Assembly (NCBI RefSeq): GCF_001443045.1
Contig: NZ_LKPJ01000009.1
Location: 1,433-46,396 of the forward strand
DNA from: Burkholderia ambifaria
GTDB lineage: Bacteria > Pseudomonadota > Gammaproteobacteria > Burkholderiales > Burkholderiaceae
Reading direction: 5' to 3'
DNA: 44,964 bases
The position numbers and the translations under genes are program-made. The number at the start of each line of letters is the position of its first letter. Positions within the stretch are counted from its first letter, which is position 1. Below the pieces are notes generated by a model, which saw only the letters and a program-made list of their open reading frames with translations, searched no databases and had not been told where the DNA came from. Below, one piece after another: positions 33,710-42,734 of the stretch.

Positions 33710-34687
33710 ATGATCAAGACGCTCGTAGCCGGTATCGGCCTTTGCATCGCCGCCGCGGCGGCTTTCGCGCAACCGCAGGACGGCGGCGGCACGGTCGCGG
33801 CGTGGGCCGCGAAGCCCGCGCGCGCGTGGGCGGCGCCGACGCACATGATGCTGACGGACGCGACGCGCGCCGGTTCGCGAATCGTCGCGGTCGGCGAACA
33901 CGGGATCGTGCTGTTGTCGGACGACGACGGCAAGACCTGGCGCCAGGCGCGGCGCGTACCGGTGTCGGCGACGCTGTCGGCCGTGTCGTTCGCCGATGCG
34001 AAACACGGCTGGGCCGTCGGCCAGTGGGGTGCGATTCTCGCGACCGACGACGGCGGCGACACGTGGGTCACGCAACGGCTCGATACGTCGGTCGACCAGC
34101 CGCTTTTTTCCGTGCTGTTCACGAGCGCACAGGACGGCATTGCGGTCGGCCTGTGGTCGCTGATGCTGCAGACGCATGACGGCGGCAGGACGTGGACGCG
34201 TACGACGCTGCCGAAGCCGCCGGGCGGCGGCAAGGCCGACCGCAACCTGTACCGCGTGTTCGCCGACGCCGCGCATGCGCTCTACATCGTGTCGGAACAG
34301 GGGATGGTGCTCAAGTCGACCGATGCCGGCGCGAACTGGCTCTATCTGCCGACCGGCGGGAAAGGCACGTTGTGGTCGGGCGTCGCGATGCCCGATGGCC
34401 GGCTCGTGGTCGGCGGGCTGCTCGGCAGCCTGTTCGAGAGCCGCGACGGCGGCGCGACGTGGGCGGCATTGAAGACCGGCACGCGCAGCTCGATCACCGA
34501 CCTCGTCGCCACCGGCGGCGGCCTCGTCGGCGTCGGACTCGACGGGTTGACGCTCGCGCAGCGCGTCGCGGACGGCCCGCTCGACGTCGCGCAGCGCGCG
34601 GATCGCGCGACGCTCACCGCGGCGCTGATCGATACGCGCGGCAAGCCGATCCTGTTTTCGCAGGACGGCGTGCTGAGCGCGCGATGA
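33710..34687 (+). CDS. Exported YCF48/BNR-repeat beta-propeller protein
   Basis: A 325-residue protein with a signal peptide (cleavage after FAQ or nearby). It has repeated photosystem-II-stability-factor-like blades: LSDDDGKTWRQ, ATDDGGDTWVTQ, QTHDGGRTWTR, STDAGANWLY and SRDGGATWAAL. YCF48-type proteins often accompany MMPL and DUF1302 genes and may help assemble envelope complexes. It lies 31 bp after the MMPL gene. Its stop is 46 bp before the second amine oxidase start, so it is probably co-transcribed. Confidence 0.88.
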   Translation: MIKTLVAGIGLCIAAAAAFAQPQDGGGTVAAWAAKPARAWAAPTHMMLTDATRAGSRIVAVGEHGIVLLSDDDGKTWRQARRVPVSATLSAVSFADAKHGWAVGQWGAILATDDGGDTWVTQRLDTSVDQPLFSVLFTSAQDGIAVGLWSLMLQTHDGGRTWTRTTLPKPPGGGKADRNLYRVFADAAHALYIVSEQGMVLKSTDAGANWLYLPTGGKGTLWSGVAMPDGRLVVGGLLGSLFESRDGGATWAALKTGTRSSITDLVATGGGLVGVGLDGLTLAQRVADGPLDVAQRADRATLTAALIDTRGKPILFSQDGVLSAR

Positions 34688-34733
34688 CATGAATCCATTG
34701 ACGAAAAGAGCAAGGAAGGACGGAGCATTCAAC

Positions 34734-36209
34734 ATGAATCGCAAGCACAAGCCGGATGCGCAGGCCCGGCGCCAGATTTTGCGTCTCGCGGCGGTGGGCG
34801 CCGCGTCGCTCGCGGCCGGAGACATGTCGTTCGCCGATGCGGTGCCGGCCGCGGCCGCGAGCGGCGTCCTCGACGTCGTGATCATCGGCGCCGGGCTCGC
34901 CGGGCTCACGGCCGCGCGCGATCTGAAGCGCGCCGGATGCGACTCGTTCGTCGTCGTCGAAGCGCGCGACCGCGTCGGCGGGCGGACCTACAACCATGAC
35001 CTCGGGCACGGCGTCGTCTCCGAGGCCGGTGGCCAGTGGATCGGGCCGGGCCAGACGGCGATCGCCGATCTGGCGCGCGAACTCGGCGTCGACACGTTCC
35101 CGACTTTCTACGAAGGCAAGACCGTCGTGCTCGCCGGCGACACGCGCGTCGCGCAGGACTTCCACGGCGGCTCGGGCGGCGACGATGCGATCGGCGCGAA
35201 GCTCGGCGCGCTCGCGCGCGGCGTGCCGTCGCGCGAGCCGTGGACCGCGCAGCACGCGGCGGAGCTCGACAAGCTCACCTACGGCGACTGGCTGCTGCGG
35301 CAGGGCGTGACCTACGAGGAGGGCTACTTCCTCGGCCTCGCGGCCAAGCTGTCGCTCGGCGGTGCGCCGGCGCAGCTCGGGCTGCTGCACTACCTGTCGA
35401 TGATCAACAGCGCCGACTGCGATTACGCGAAGCTCGAGTCGATCAAGGGCGGCGCACAGGAAACGCGCTTCGTCGGCGGCTCGCAGGTATTGAGCCTGCG
35501 GATGGCGAGCGAGCTCGGCGCGAAGGTGCGGCTGTCCTGCCCGGTGCGCAGGATCTCGGGCTGGGATCGCGACGTCGTCGACGTGCAGACCGATTGCGGC
35601 GTGCTCCGCGCGCGGCGCGTGATCGTCGCGTTGAATCCGGCGCTGTGCGAACAGATCGTGTTCGACCCGCCGCTGCCGGCCGGCCGCGCGCAACTGCAGC
35701 GCAACTGGCCCGCGAATGCGCCGATGCGCAAGACGGTGCACGTGTATGACCGGCCGTTCTGGCGCGACGACGGCTATAACGGGCAGATCTTCGAGGTCGG
35801 CGGCCCGGTCTTCATGGCGTACGACAACTCGCCGCCCGACGGCTCGGTCGGCGTGCTTGCCGCGTTCGTCGCGCCCGGCGCGCTGCCGGCGGAGCCGAAG
35901 GCCGCGGAACGGACGCTGTCGGCCGTGTTCGCGCGCGCGCTCGGCGACAAGGCGCTGCATCCGGTGCAGTTTCACGACTACGACTGGGGCCGCGTCGATC
36001 CGTGGACGCTGCAGTGCATCCATCCGCTGCCGCCCGGCTTCTGGACGAAATGGGGCAAATACCTGCGCCCGGAGGCAGGCCGGCTGATCTGGTCGGGCAC
36101 CGAGACGGCCGACCTCTGGCCCGGCGCGATGGACGGCGCCGTGCGCTCCGGGCACCGCGCGGCATTGCAGGCACTCGGCAAGCTGGCCGGCCGCGGCGGG
36201 GAGGTCTGA
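34734..36209 (+). CDS. Tat-exported flavin amine oxidase/dehydrogenase 2
   Basis: A 491-residue paralogue of the enzyme at 23031-24515, alignable along its full length (shared LLHxLSMINSADCDYA, QETRFVGGSQ, LIWSGTET and MDGAVRSGH). A Tat-like signal is present (ARRQILRLAAVGA, RR at 12-13). FAD motifs are at about 47-84 and at the C-terminus. ATG 34734 follows GGAG at 8 bases; an upstream in-frame ATG at 34689 would add a polar extension. The next gene starts directly after its stop and encodes a c4-like cytochrome, so the enzyme/acceptor pairing is repeated. The two enzymes may handle different amines or successive steps. Confidence 0.88.
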   Translation: MNRKHKPDAQARRQILRLAAVGAASLAAGDMSFADAVPAAAASGVLDVVIIGAGLAGLTAARDLKRAGCDSFVVVEARDRVGGRTYNHDLGHGVVSEAGGQWIGPGQTAIADLARELGVDTFPTFYEGKTVVLAGDTRVAQDFHGGSGGDDAIGAKLGALARGVPSREPWTAQHAAELDKLTYGDWLLRQGVTYEEGYFLGLAAKLSLGGAPAQLGLLHYLSMINSADCDYAKLESIKGGAQETRFVGGSQVLSLRMASELGAKVRLSCPVRRISGWDRDVVDVQTDCGVLRARRVIVALNPALCEQIVFDPPLPAGRAQLQRNWPANAPMRKTVHVYDRPFWRDDGYNGQIFEVGGPVFMAYDNSPPDGSVGVLAAFVAPGALPAEPKAAERTLSAVFARALGDKALHPVQFHDYDWGRVDPWTLQCIHPLPPGFWTKWGKYLRPEAGRLIWSGTETADLWPGAMDGAVRSGHRAALQALGKLAGRGGEV

Positions 36210-36914
36210 ATGAAATCGAAACGAACCTGGGTGATCGGTGCCGCGCTCGTGATCGCGGGCGTGGCGGCGGCAGGCACGCTGTACGGCCCCGACCTGATCG
36301 ACGGCATGCGTTACGAGCAGGCGATGACCGCGATCGGCGATGCAGACAAGGCGAACGCCGGCGCATGGCCGCAGCCGCACGAGACCTGCTTCTTCTGCCA
36401 CGGCACGCACGGGCAGTCGCGCAACGCGTGGTATCCGTCGCTGTCGGGCCAGCCGGCGACCTACATCGCCGCGCAGCTGCGCGCATTCGCGAGCGACCAG
36501 CGCCGCAATGCCTACATGGGGCCGTTGTCGCGCGAACTCGACGACGCGAAGATCGACGCGCTCGCGACCTATTTCGCGCGGCAGGCGCCGGCACGCAACG
36601 AGGCGGTTCCGTCAGACGCCGCGCTCGCGCAGCGCGGGATGGCGCTGGTCGCCGCACGAAGCTGCCAGGCATGCCACGGCGCGGCGCTGACGGGCAAGGA
36701 TCATATGCCGCGCCTCGCGGGGCAGGGGCAGCTTTACCTGGAAGCGCAGCTCGCGGCATTCCGCTCGGGCCAGCGCCACGATCCGACCGGCGCGATGAAC
36801 GGCGTGGCCGCGACGCTGTCCGGCGACGACTCGCGGGCGATTGCGCACTACCTGGCCGGCCTGTCGCCGGACGGTGCGGGTGGGGCAAGTGGCGCAGGCG
36901 GTACGGCCCGATGA
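36210..36914 (+). CDS. Membrane-anchored dihaem cytochrome c (c4-like) 2
   Basis: A 234-residue protein with an N-terminal anchor (about 7-24) and haem motifs CFFCH (60-64) and CQACH (152-156), each followed by a YPSLSGQ/MPRLAGQG element. It is a paralogue of the cytochrome at 24526-25185 but has a Gly/Ala-rich tail. The ATG abuts the stop of amine oxidase 2 with no gap, so translation is coupled. It is the predicted electron acceptor of that enzyme. P3 follows 21 bp after its stop. Confidence 0.9.
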   Translation: MKSKRTWVIGAALVIAGVAAAGTLYGPDLIDGMRYEQAMTAIGDADKANAGAWPQPHETCFFCHGTHGQSRNAWYPSLSGQPATYIAAQLRAFASDQRRNAYMGPLSRELDDAKIDALATYFARQAPARNEAVPSDAALAQRGMALVAARSCQACHGAALTGKDHMPRLAGQGQLYLEAQLAAFRSGQRHDPTGAMNGVAATLSGDDSRAIAHYLAGLSPDGAGGASGAGGTAR

Positions 36915-36935
36915 TGCGGACGGCGCGTCAGGACC

Positions 36936-37005
36936 GGGAATACCCTGCCTTTTTCTTCGTCGTTTACTTTGTCATAGTGACCTAAGATTGGTAATGTGTT
37001 CTATG
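36936..37005 (+). promoter_or_regulatory. Island promoter element P3
   Basis: GGGAATACCC (36936-36945), TGCC, a T-rich tract, a perfect inverted repeat GTCA-TAG-TGAC (36971-36981), TGACCTA from 36978 (42 bp after GGG) and a -10-like TCTATG at 37000-37005. It opens the reductase-ligase-thiolase-FAD oxidoreductase unit. The flanks of GGG/CCC do not extend the stem, so sequence rather than hairpin is conserved. Confidence 0.72.
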
Positions 37006-37085
37006 AAAAGCATGCGAATGTGAAGCGGCAGTAGCGGACGTTTGACCAAACCGATTTTCAACAACTCACGTATCAGGAGACAACC

Positions 37086-38216
37086 ATGGCTAAGCACTCC
37101 GTCGTCGTTTATGGCGCAAGCGGTTACACCGGCATGTTGATCATGGACTGGCTGATCGACCAGAACATCCCGTTCACCGCGGTCGCGCGCAACGCTGGCC
37201 GCGCGAAGGAAATGATGGCGCAGCGCGTCGTGCGCCTCGAATCGGCGAATTACGAAATCATCGAGGCCGGGCACGACGTCGATTCGCTCGTGAACGCGTT
37301 TCGCGGCGCGAAGGTGGTCTGCAATACCGTCGGGCCGTTCTCGAGCTTCGGGCTCGTCGGCGTCGAGGCCGCGCTGAAGGCCGGCTGCCACCACCTCGAT
37401 ACGACCGGCGAGCAGTCGTACATCCGCGCGGTGCGCGACCAGTTCGGCGAGCTGTACCGCCAGGCCGGCCTGCTGGTGTCGTCGTCGAACGCGTACATGT
37501 ACACGTTCGCCGAAATCGCCGCCGAGCTCGCGCTCGAAACGCCGGGTATCGACGCGCTCGAGACGGCCACGCTGACGCGCGGCCCGCGCAACGCGGCCGG
37601 CGTGAGCATCGGCTCGACCGCGACGATCTTCGACGGCGCACGTCACGAGTCCTGCTACCTGTGGGAGAAGGCGCTCGTGCCGCACGCCGCCGACGCGTCG
37701 TTCACCGTGGCGACGCCCGAGCTCATGCAGCCGGTGTTCTGCCTGCCGTGGGGCGGCACGTCGCTGCCGGTGTACTTCGAGCGCGACTCGCGCGTGCGCA
37801 GCTGCATCTCGTGCGTCGGCTTCTACGACAACAACGTGATGAAGCTGGTGCATCAGTTCGGGCAGAAGTGGGAAGCCGAATACAAGCACCTGCCGCTCGA
37901 GCAGCAGGACGCGATCCTCAAGCAGGTCGTCGATTCGACCACGCCGACGATGCCGCCGCGCGAGCGCACGACGATCCAGCGCAGCGTCGACTTCGCGATC
38001 GGCCGCGGCCAGCTCGCGTCGGTGCGTGCCACCGTGCACGGCATCACGCCGTACATCTCGACCGGTGCGATCCATGCGGCGGGCGTGCTCAAGCTGCTCG
38101 ACGGCGACGTCGCGCGCACGGGCTTCGCGTCGGGCTCGAAGGCGTTCGGCCATCGCTACCTGCTCGGCTTCCTCGAGCAGCGCGGGCTCGCGCGCGCGAC
38201 GGTCACGCAACTGTGA
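37086..38216 (+). CDS. Saccharopine-dehydrogenase-like NAD(P)-binding oxidoreductase
   Basis: A 376-residue protein with an N-terminal Rossmann fold (VVVYGASGYTGMLIMDWL, residues 6-23; second region VCNTVGPFSSFG). This group includes trans-acting enoyl reductases and saccharopine reductases. The C-terminal part carries no signature I can tie to one reaction. It is the first gene after P3 and lies 42 bp before an acyl-CoA ligase, so reduction of an enoyl or imine intermediate in the amine pathway is a reasonable guess. A GGAG precedes the ATG. Confidence 0.82.
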   Translation: MAKHSVVVYGASGYTGMLIMDWLIDQNIPFTAVARNAGRAKEMMAQRVVRLESANYEIIEAGHDVDSLVNAFRGAKVVCNTVGPFSSFGLVGVEAALKAGCHHLDTTGEQSYIRAVRDQFGELYRQAGLLVSSSNAYMYTFAEIAAELALETPGIDALETATLTRGPRNAAGVSIGSTATIFDGARHESCYLWEKALVPHAADASFTVATPELMQPVFCLPWGGTSLPVYFERDSRVRSCISCVGFYDNNVMKLVHQFGQKWEAEYKHLPLEQQDAILKQVVDSTTPTMPPRERTTIQRSVDFAIGRGQLASVRATVHGITPYISTGAIHAAGVLKLLDGDVARTGFASGSKAFGHRYLLGFLEQRGLARATVTQL

Positions 38217-38258
38217 CGGCCACCGTTGCGCCGAACCTCATTCAACGGAACACGTGAC

Positions 38259-39812
38259 ATGGCCATTATCGATTTCTACGACCGCGGGTGGCGGATCAAT
38301 CCCGACGGCATCGCCTATATCCAGGACGATCGCAGCTATACGTTCCAGGAAATCGGCGAGCTGTCGTGCCGCATCGCGAACGGGCTGCTCGCCGCCGGCT
38401 TCGAGAAGGAAGCGAAGGCGGCGGTGTGGGCGGACAACGACGTGACCGGCTGGAGCTGCGCGCTCGGGATGTGGCGCGCGGGGCTCGCGTATATCCCGGT
38501 CAACGGCCGCAACGCGCCCGCCGAGAACCAGTACGTGCTCGACGCGTTCGACTGCGAGGTGCTGTTCTTCCATCACGCGTTCGCGGCCGCGATCGACGCG
38601 CTGCGTCCGAGCCTGCCGAAGGTCCGGCTGTGGGTATGCATCGATGCCGACCTGCCGTGGGCGCCGTCGCTCGCGACGTGGAGCGAAGGGCAGCCGGCCA
38701 CGCCGCCGGTCGTCGACCATGCGATGGACGACGTCGTCACGCTGTCGGCCACCGGCGGCACGACCGGCTTGCCGAAGGGCGTGATGAACACGCACCGCTC
38801 GTTCCAGACGTATTTCGCGAACTTCATGATCGCGATGTCGTACGGCGCCGAGCGGCCGGTAAACCTCGCCGCGGCGCCGATGACGCACACCGCCGGGATG
38901 ATGTCGCTGCCGTGCACCGCGCGCGGCGGCACGGTGGTCGTGCTGCCGAAGCCCGACCCCGCGCTGCTGCTCGGCGCGATCGTGAAGCACCGGGTGACCG
39001 AGTTCTTCCTGCCGCCGACCGTGATCTACCGGCTGCTCGACATTCCCGGCATCGACAAGGTCGACTTCTCGTCGCTGCGCTATTTCCTGTACGGCGCCGC
39101 GCCGATGTCGGTCGAGAAGCTCAAGCGCGCGATCGACGTATTCGGCCCGGTGATGACGGGCGGCTACGGACAGACCGAAGCACCCGCGTCGATCTCGTAC
39201 CTGACGCCGGCCGAGCATTTCGTCGACGGTGCGCTGGCGCCGGACGAGCGGCTGGCGTCGGTCGGCCGCCCGAATCCGCTGGTGCGCGTCGAGATCGTCG
39301 GCGAGCGCGGCGACGTGCTGAAGCAGGGCGAGACCGGCGAGATCTGCGTGCGCGGCGACCTCGTGATGAAGGGCTACTACCGCGCGCCGGACAAGACGGC
39401 CGAGACGATCGTCGACGGCTGGCTGCACACCGGCGACGTCGGCCATCTCGATCGTGACGGCTATCTGCACATCACCGACCGCAAGAAGGACATGATCATC
39501 AGCGGCGGCTTCAACGTCTATCCGAGCGAAGTCGAACAGGTGATCTGGGCCCATCCGGCGGTGCAGGACTGCGCGGTGATCGGCGTGCCCGACGACACGT
39601 GGGGCGAGGCCGTGAAGGCCGTCGTCGAGCTCAACGCGGGCCAGCACGTGAGCGCCGACGAACTCATCGCGCTGTGCAAGGCGCAGCTCGGTTCGGTGAA
39701 GGCGCCGAAGAGCGTGGACTTCATCGCCGCACTGCCGCGCAGCACGGCCGGCAAGGTGCTGAAGAAGGACCTGCGCGAACAATACTGGCAGGGCCAGCAA
39801 CGCAGGATCTGA
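38259..39812 (+). CDS. Acyl-CoA synthetase (ANL superfamily)
   Basis: A 517-residue AMP-forming ligase. Core motifs are complete: the P-loop-like SATGGTTGLPKGV, the adenine motif GGYGQTEAP, GWLHTGDVGHLD, DRKKDMIISGGFNVYPSEVE, and the C-terminal catalytic lysine in RSTAGKVLKKD. It should activate a carboxylic acid to its CoA thioester in the cytoplasm. ATG 38259 matches family starts; a longer frame from 38226 is not supported. It lies between the reductase and the thiolase genes. Confidence 0.92.
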   Translation: MAIIDFYDRGWRINPDGIAYIQDDRSYTFQEIGELSCRIANGLLAAGFEKEAKAAVWADNDVTGWSCALGMWRAGLAYIPVNGRNAPAENQYVLDAFDCEVLFFHHAFAAAIDALRPSLPKVRLWVCIDADLPWAPSLATWSEGQPATPPVVDHAMDDVVTLSATGGTTGLPKGVMNTHRSFQTYFANFMIAMSYGAERPVNLAAAPMTHTAGMMSLPCTARGGTVVVLPKPDPALLLGAIVKHRVTEFFLPPTVIYRLLDIPGIDKVDFSSLRYFLYGAAPMSVEKLKRAIDVFGPVMTGGYGQTEAPASISYLTPAEHFVDGALAPDERLASVGRPNPLVRVEIVGERGDVLKQGETGEICVRGDLVMKGYYRAPDKTAETIVDGWLHTGDVGHLDRDGYLHITDRKKDMIISGGFNVYPSEVEQVIWAHPAVQDCAVIGVPDDTWGEAVKAVVELNAGQHVSADELIALCKAQLGSVKAPKSVDFIAALPRSTAGKVLKKDLREQYWQGQQRRI

Positions 39813-39837
39813 TCCTGATCGATAGGGATTCCAGACG

Positions 39838-41079
39838 ATGAGCAACATCTACATTGCCGGCATTGCGATGACCGTATTTGGCCGGCACCCCGACCGCAGT
39901 ATCGACGACCTCGCACGCGAGGCGCTGCAGCGCGCGTTGCGCGATGCCGGCTGCCATACCGATGCGATCCGCGCGGCGTTCTACTCCGGCATTACCAACG
40001 GCGCGCTGCAGGGGCAGCTGTCGATTCCCGGCCAGGTCGTGTTCAGCAAGATCGGCCTTGACGGCATTCCGATGTTCAACGTCGAGAACGCGTGCGCGTC
40101 CGGCAGCACGGCCGTGCACCTGGCCGTGCGCGAGCTGCAGTCGGGCGCGTGCGACGTCGCGCTGGCGCTCGGCGCGGAGAAGATGAACATCGCGGACAAG
40201 GCGAAATCGTTCGCGCTGTTCGAAGCCGGCTGGGACGTCGCGCGCGTCGACGAGAACTTCGCGACGCTCGCGCGGCTCGGCGAAGGGATCGATCCGCCGC
40301 CCGGTTCGGAATCCGAACGGCCGTACAGCCGCTTCATGAAGATCTACGCGGCGATGTGCCGGCATCACATGCACACGTACGGCACGACGCAGCGGCAGAT
40401 CGCGGCCGTGTCCGCGAAGAACCACACGCATTCGGTGCACAACCCGTACTCGCAGTTCCGACAGCCGTTCACGATCGACGAGGTGCTGGCGGCGCCGCCG
40501 ATTACGTACCCGATCACGCTGCCGATGTGCGCGCCGCTGTCGGACGGCGCGGCCGCGGCGATCCTCTGTACCGAGGAAGGGCTCGCGCGCATCGGCGCCG
40601 ATCGCAGCCGCTGCATCCGGATCGCCGCGAGCGTGATCCGCAGCTTCACGCGCCGCCGGATCGACGAGCCGCACAAGCATATCGGGCGGCTCGCCGCGTT
40701 GCAGGCATACGAGCAGGCCGGCGTCGGGCCGCAGGACATGGACGTCGCCGAAGTGCACGACGCGTCGGCGATGGGCGAAATCATCCAGGCCGAGAACCTC
40801 GGCTTCGTGCCGTTCGGCGAAGGCGGCCCGGCCGCGGAGCGCGGCGAGTTCACGCTCGGCGGGCGGATTCCGATCAACACGTCGGGCGGCCTCGAATCGA
40901 AGGGCCATCCGCTCGGCGCGACCGGCATCGGGCAGCTTTACGAACTGGTCACGCAGTTGCGTGGCGAGGCCGGTGCGCGCCAGGTGCATGGCGCACGCCA
41001 TGCGATCCAGGAGAACGGCGGCGGTCTGCAGGGTATCGAGGAAGCAGCGCTGGCGATTCACATTCTCAGCAAGGATTGA
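39838..41079 (+). CDS. Thiolase, SCP-x/lipid-transfer-protein-like
   Basis: A 413-residue thiolase-fold protein. The nucleophile is C86 in ENACASGS; H307 (VAEVHDAS) and H357 (ESKGHPLGATG) complete most of the site. The second catalytic cysteine of biosynthetic thiolases is absent and the matching region reads QENGGG, as in SCP-x-type thiolases that cleave branched or steroid-like 3-ketoacyl-CoAs. The start is 25 bp after the ligase stop. It is expected to perform the chain-shortening step. Confidence 0.88.
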   Translation: MSNIYIAGIAMTVFGRHPDRSIDDLAREALQRALRDAGCHTDAIRAAFYSGITNGALQGQLSIPGQVVFSKIGLDGIPMFNVENACASGSTAVHLAVRELQSGACDVALALGAEKMNIADKAKSFALFEAGWDVARVDENFATLARLGEGIDPPPGSESERPYSRFMKIYAAMCRHHMHTYGTTQRQIAAVSAKNHTHSVHNPYSQFRQPFTIDEVLAAPPITYPITLPMCAPLSDGAAAAILCTEEGLARIGADRSRCIRIAASVIRSFTRRRIDEPHKHIGRLAALQAYEQAGVGPQDMDVAEVHDASAMGEIIQAENLGFVPFGEGGPAAERGEFTLGGRIPINTSGGLESKGHPLGATGIGQLYELVTQLRGEAGARQVHGARHAIQENGGGLQGIEEAALAIHILSKD

Positions 41080-41090
41080 CGGAGGCGGAC

Positions 41091-42566
41091 ATGAGCGACG
41101 CATACGGTGCGACGATGGGCGGACACACGGGGCAGGCGATCGCGCACGCGGCGGGCGGCGTCGGCGCGGCGTCGTCGATGCAGGCAGCCGGGACGGATAC
41201 GGGCGGCCCGCTCGCGCGCTGGGGTGAGGAAATCCGCGCGGATGCCGCGTTGCAGAAGTATCGTCCGGTCGGCGGCTGGATCGAACCGCCGGACCACGCG
41301 CAGCCGCCGCTCGAAGGCGACGTGCGCGCGGACGCGATCGTGATCGGCGCCGGTTTCGCCGGCCTGTCGACGGCGCTGGAACTGGCCGCGCGCGGCGCGA
41401 GCGTTGTCGTGCTCGAGCGCGAGTTCGCGGGCTTCGGCGCGAGCGGGCGTAACGCCGGCTATCTCGCGGGCGGTCAGGGGCTCGAATACGAGCTGTTCGT
41501 CAAGCGCGTGGGGCACGAGCAGGCGAAGCGGATCGTCGGCTTCTACGACGAAGGCGTCGCCTATGTCGAGCGCAAGCTCGCCGACTACGCGATCGATTGC
41601 GACTATCGCGCGTCGGGCATCATCCGCGCAGGCGTGCATCCGTCGCAGGAGAAGCGCTTGCGCGAGAGCATGGAAACCGGCATCGCGCTCGGCTCGCCCG
41701 CTCGCTTCCTCGATGGCGCGGCGATGCGCGCGCGCGGCATTCCGCCGGCCTTTCTGTTCGGCGCGTACGTGCCGGGCGGGGGCACGCTCGATCCCGGCAA
41801 GTACGTGACGGGGCTGCGGCGTGCCGCGCTTGCGGCCGGCGTGAAGCTGTACGAGAACACCGCCATGCTCGGCTTCGACGAAGGCGAGACGGTGCGCGTG
41901 CGCACTGCGCGCGGCAGCGCGAGCGCGCCGGTGCTGGTGCTCGCGACCAATGCGTACACGCCGCAACTCGGCCTGCTCGGCGACAAGGTGATGCCGTTGC
42001 GCGTGTCGGCACTCGAGACCGAGCCGTTGTCCGATGCGCAGCTCCAAGCGCTGGGCTGGCCGAACCGCGAGGGCATCGTGACGCCGCACCTGACGATGGA
42101 AAGCCACCGCCTCACCGCGCGTAACACGCTGCTGCTGACGACCAAGCGACTGCACTACGTGTACGGCTCGCAGACACCGAACGTGCCGGACGACGACGCC
42201 TATCGCGCGCTCGCGAAGACGCTGTATGCACGCTTTCCGCAATTGGGCAACGTGCCGGTGCGCGCATGCTGGAGCGGCTACATTTCGTTTGCCGGCGACG
42301 CGTTGCCGGTGGTCGGCGCGGCGGGCGCGCATCGCAACGTGTTCTACGCGGCCGGCTGCTCGGGGCACGGCGTCGGCACGCAGTCGCTGATCGGACGCGT
42401 GCTGGCCGAGCGGATTCACGACGGGCAATCGCCGCTGCTCGACACGCTCACGCACAAGACGCCGTCGGTGCCGCCCGAGCCGTTGCGCTGGTGTGCGCTC
42501 ACCGCGATGCTCGGCGTCGCGAACCTGCTCGACGAACGCGTGAACCGCAAGGTGCGTCCGATGTAG
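41091..42566 (+). CDS. FAD-dependent amine/amino-acid oxidoreductase (DAO family, PuuB-like)
   Basis: A 491-residue flavoprotein. The FAD-binding fold begins near residue 80 (ADAIVIGAGFAGLSTALELAARG), with the DAO pattern FGASGRNAGYLAGGQG and C-terminal WSGYISFAGDALPVVG and AGCSGHGVGT. Relatives such as gamma-glutamylputrescine oxidase oxidise secondary amines. About 80 N-terminal residues are Gly/Ala-rich and not family-typical; a later start is possible, but GGAGG precedes ATG 41091. No signal peptide is seen, so unlike the two Tat-exported enzymes it should act in the cytoplasm. It is the last gene of the P3 unit. Confidence 0.88.
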   Translation: MSDAYGATMGGHTGQAIAHAAGGVGAASSMQAAGTDTGGPLARWGEEIRADAALQKYRPVGGWIEPPDHAQPPLEGDVRADAIVIGAGFAGLSTALELAARGASVVVLEREFAGFGASGRNAGYLAGGQGLEYELFVKRVGHEQAKRIVGFYDEGVAYVERKLADYAIDCDYRASGIIRAGVHPSQEKRLRESMETGIALGSPARFLDGAAMRARGIPPAFLFGAYVPGGGTLDPGKYVTGLRRAALAAGVKLYENTAMLGFDEGETVRVRTARGSASAPVLVLATNAYTPQLGLLGDKVMPLRVSALETEPLSDAQLQALGWPNREGIVTPHLTMESHRLTARNTLLLTTKRLHYVYGSQTPNVPDDDAYRALAKTLYARFPQLGNVPVRACWSGYISFAGDALPVVGAAGAHRNVFYAAGCSGHGVGTQSLIGRVLAERIHDGQSPLLDTLTHKTPSVPPEPLRWCALTAMLGVANLLDERVNRKVRPM

Positions 42567-42611
42567 CCGCGCACGCGCTGGTCGCGACACGGGAACGTGC
42601 ATCCGGCCGGA

Positions 42612-42631
42612 CCGCCCCGGCGAAGGGGCGG
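42612..42631. terminator. Hairpin after the P3 unit
   Basis: CCGCCCC-GGCGAA-GGGGCGG forms a 7-bp stem 45 bp after the DAO gene stop and just before the TetR promoter. There is no T-tract. Confidence 0.45.
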
Positions 42632-42636
42632 CTCGA

Positions 42637-42692
42637 TGGAAAATGAGGCTCGCATCGGGTATAGTCGTTTGCGCTCCGTAAGGTACGGAGCG
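42637..42692 (+). promoter_or_regulatory. tetR promoter with a perfect inverted-repeat operator
   Basis: TGGAAA (42637-42642) and TATAGT (42660-42665) are 17 bp apart. Immediately downstream, covering the expected transcription start, is CGCTCCGTA-AGG-TACGGAGCG (42672-42692), with perfect 9-bp arms. A palindrome at this place in front of a TetR gene is the usual layout for autorepression. I did not find this palindrome at P1-P4. Confidence 0.72.
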
Positions 42693-42734
42693 TCAATTCG
42701 ACGAAGCTGAAACGCCACCTTCACGACGAACACG

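Noticed and set aside
31300..34245. A 981-codon minus-strand frame opposite the MMPL and YCF48 genes
   Set aside because: Arg/His/Asp-rich composition without any domain is typical of antisense frames in GC-rich genes. The plus-strand genes are clear.
40092..42566. An 824-codon open frame over thiolase and FAD oxidoreductase
   Set aside because: The first third is a shadow of the thiolase in another frame. The oxidoreductase has its own ATG and GGAGG at 41091.
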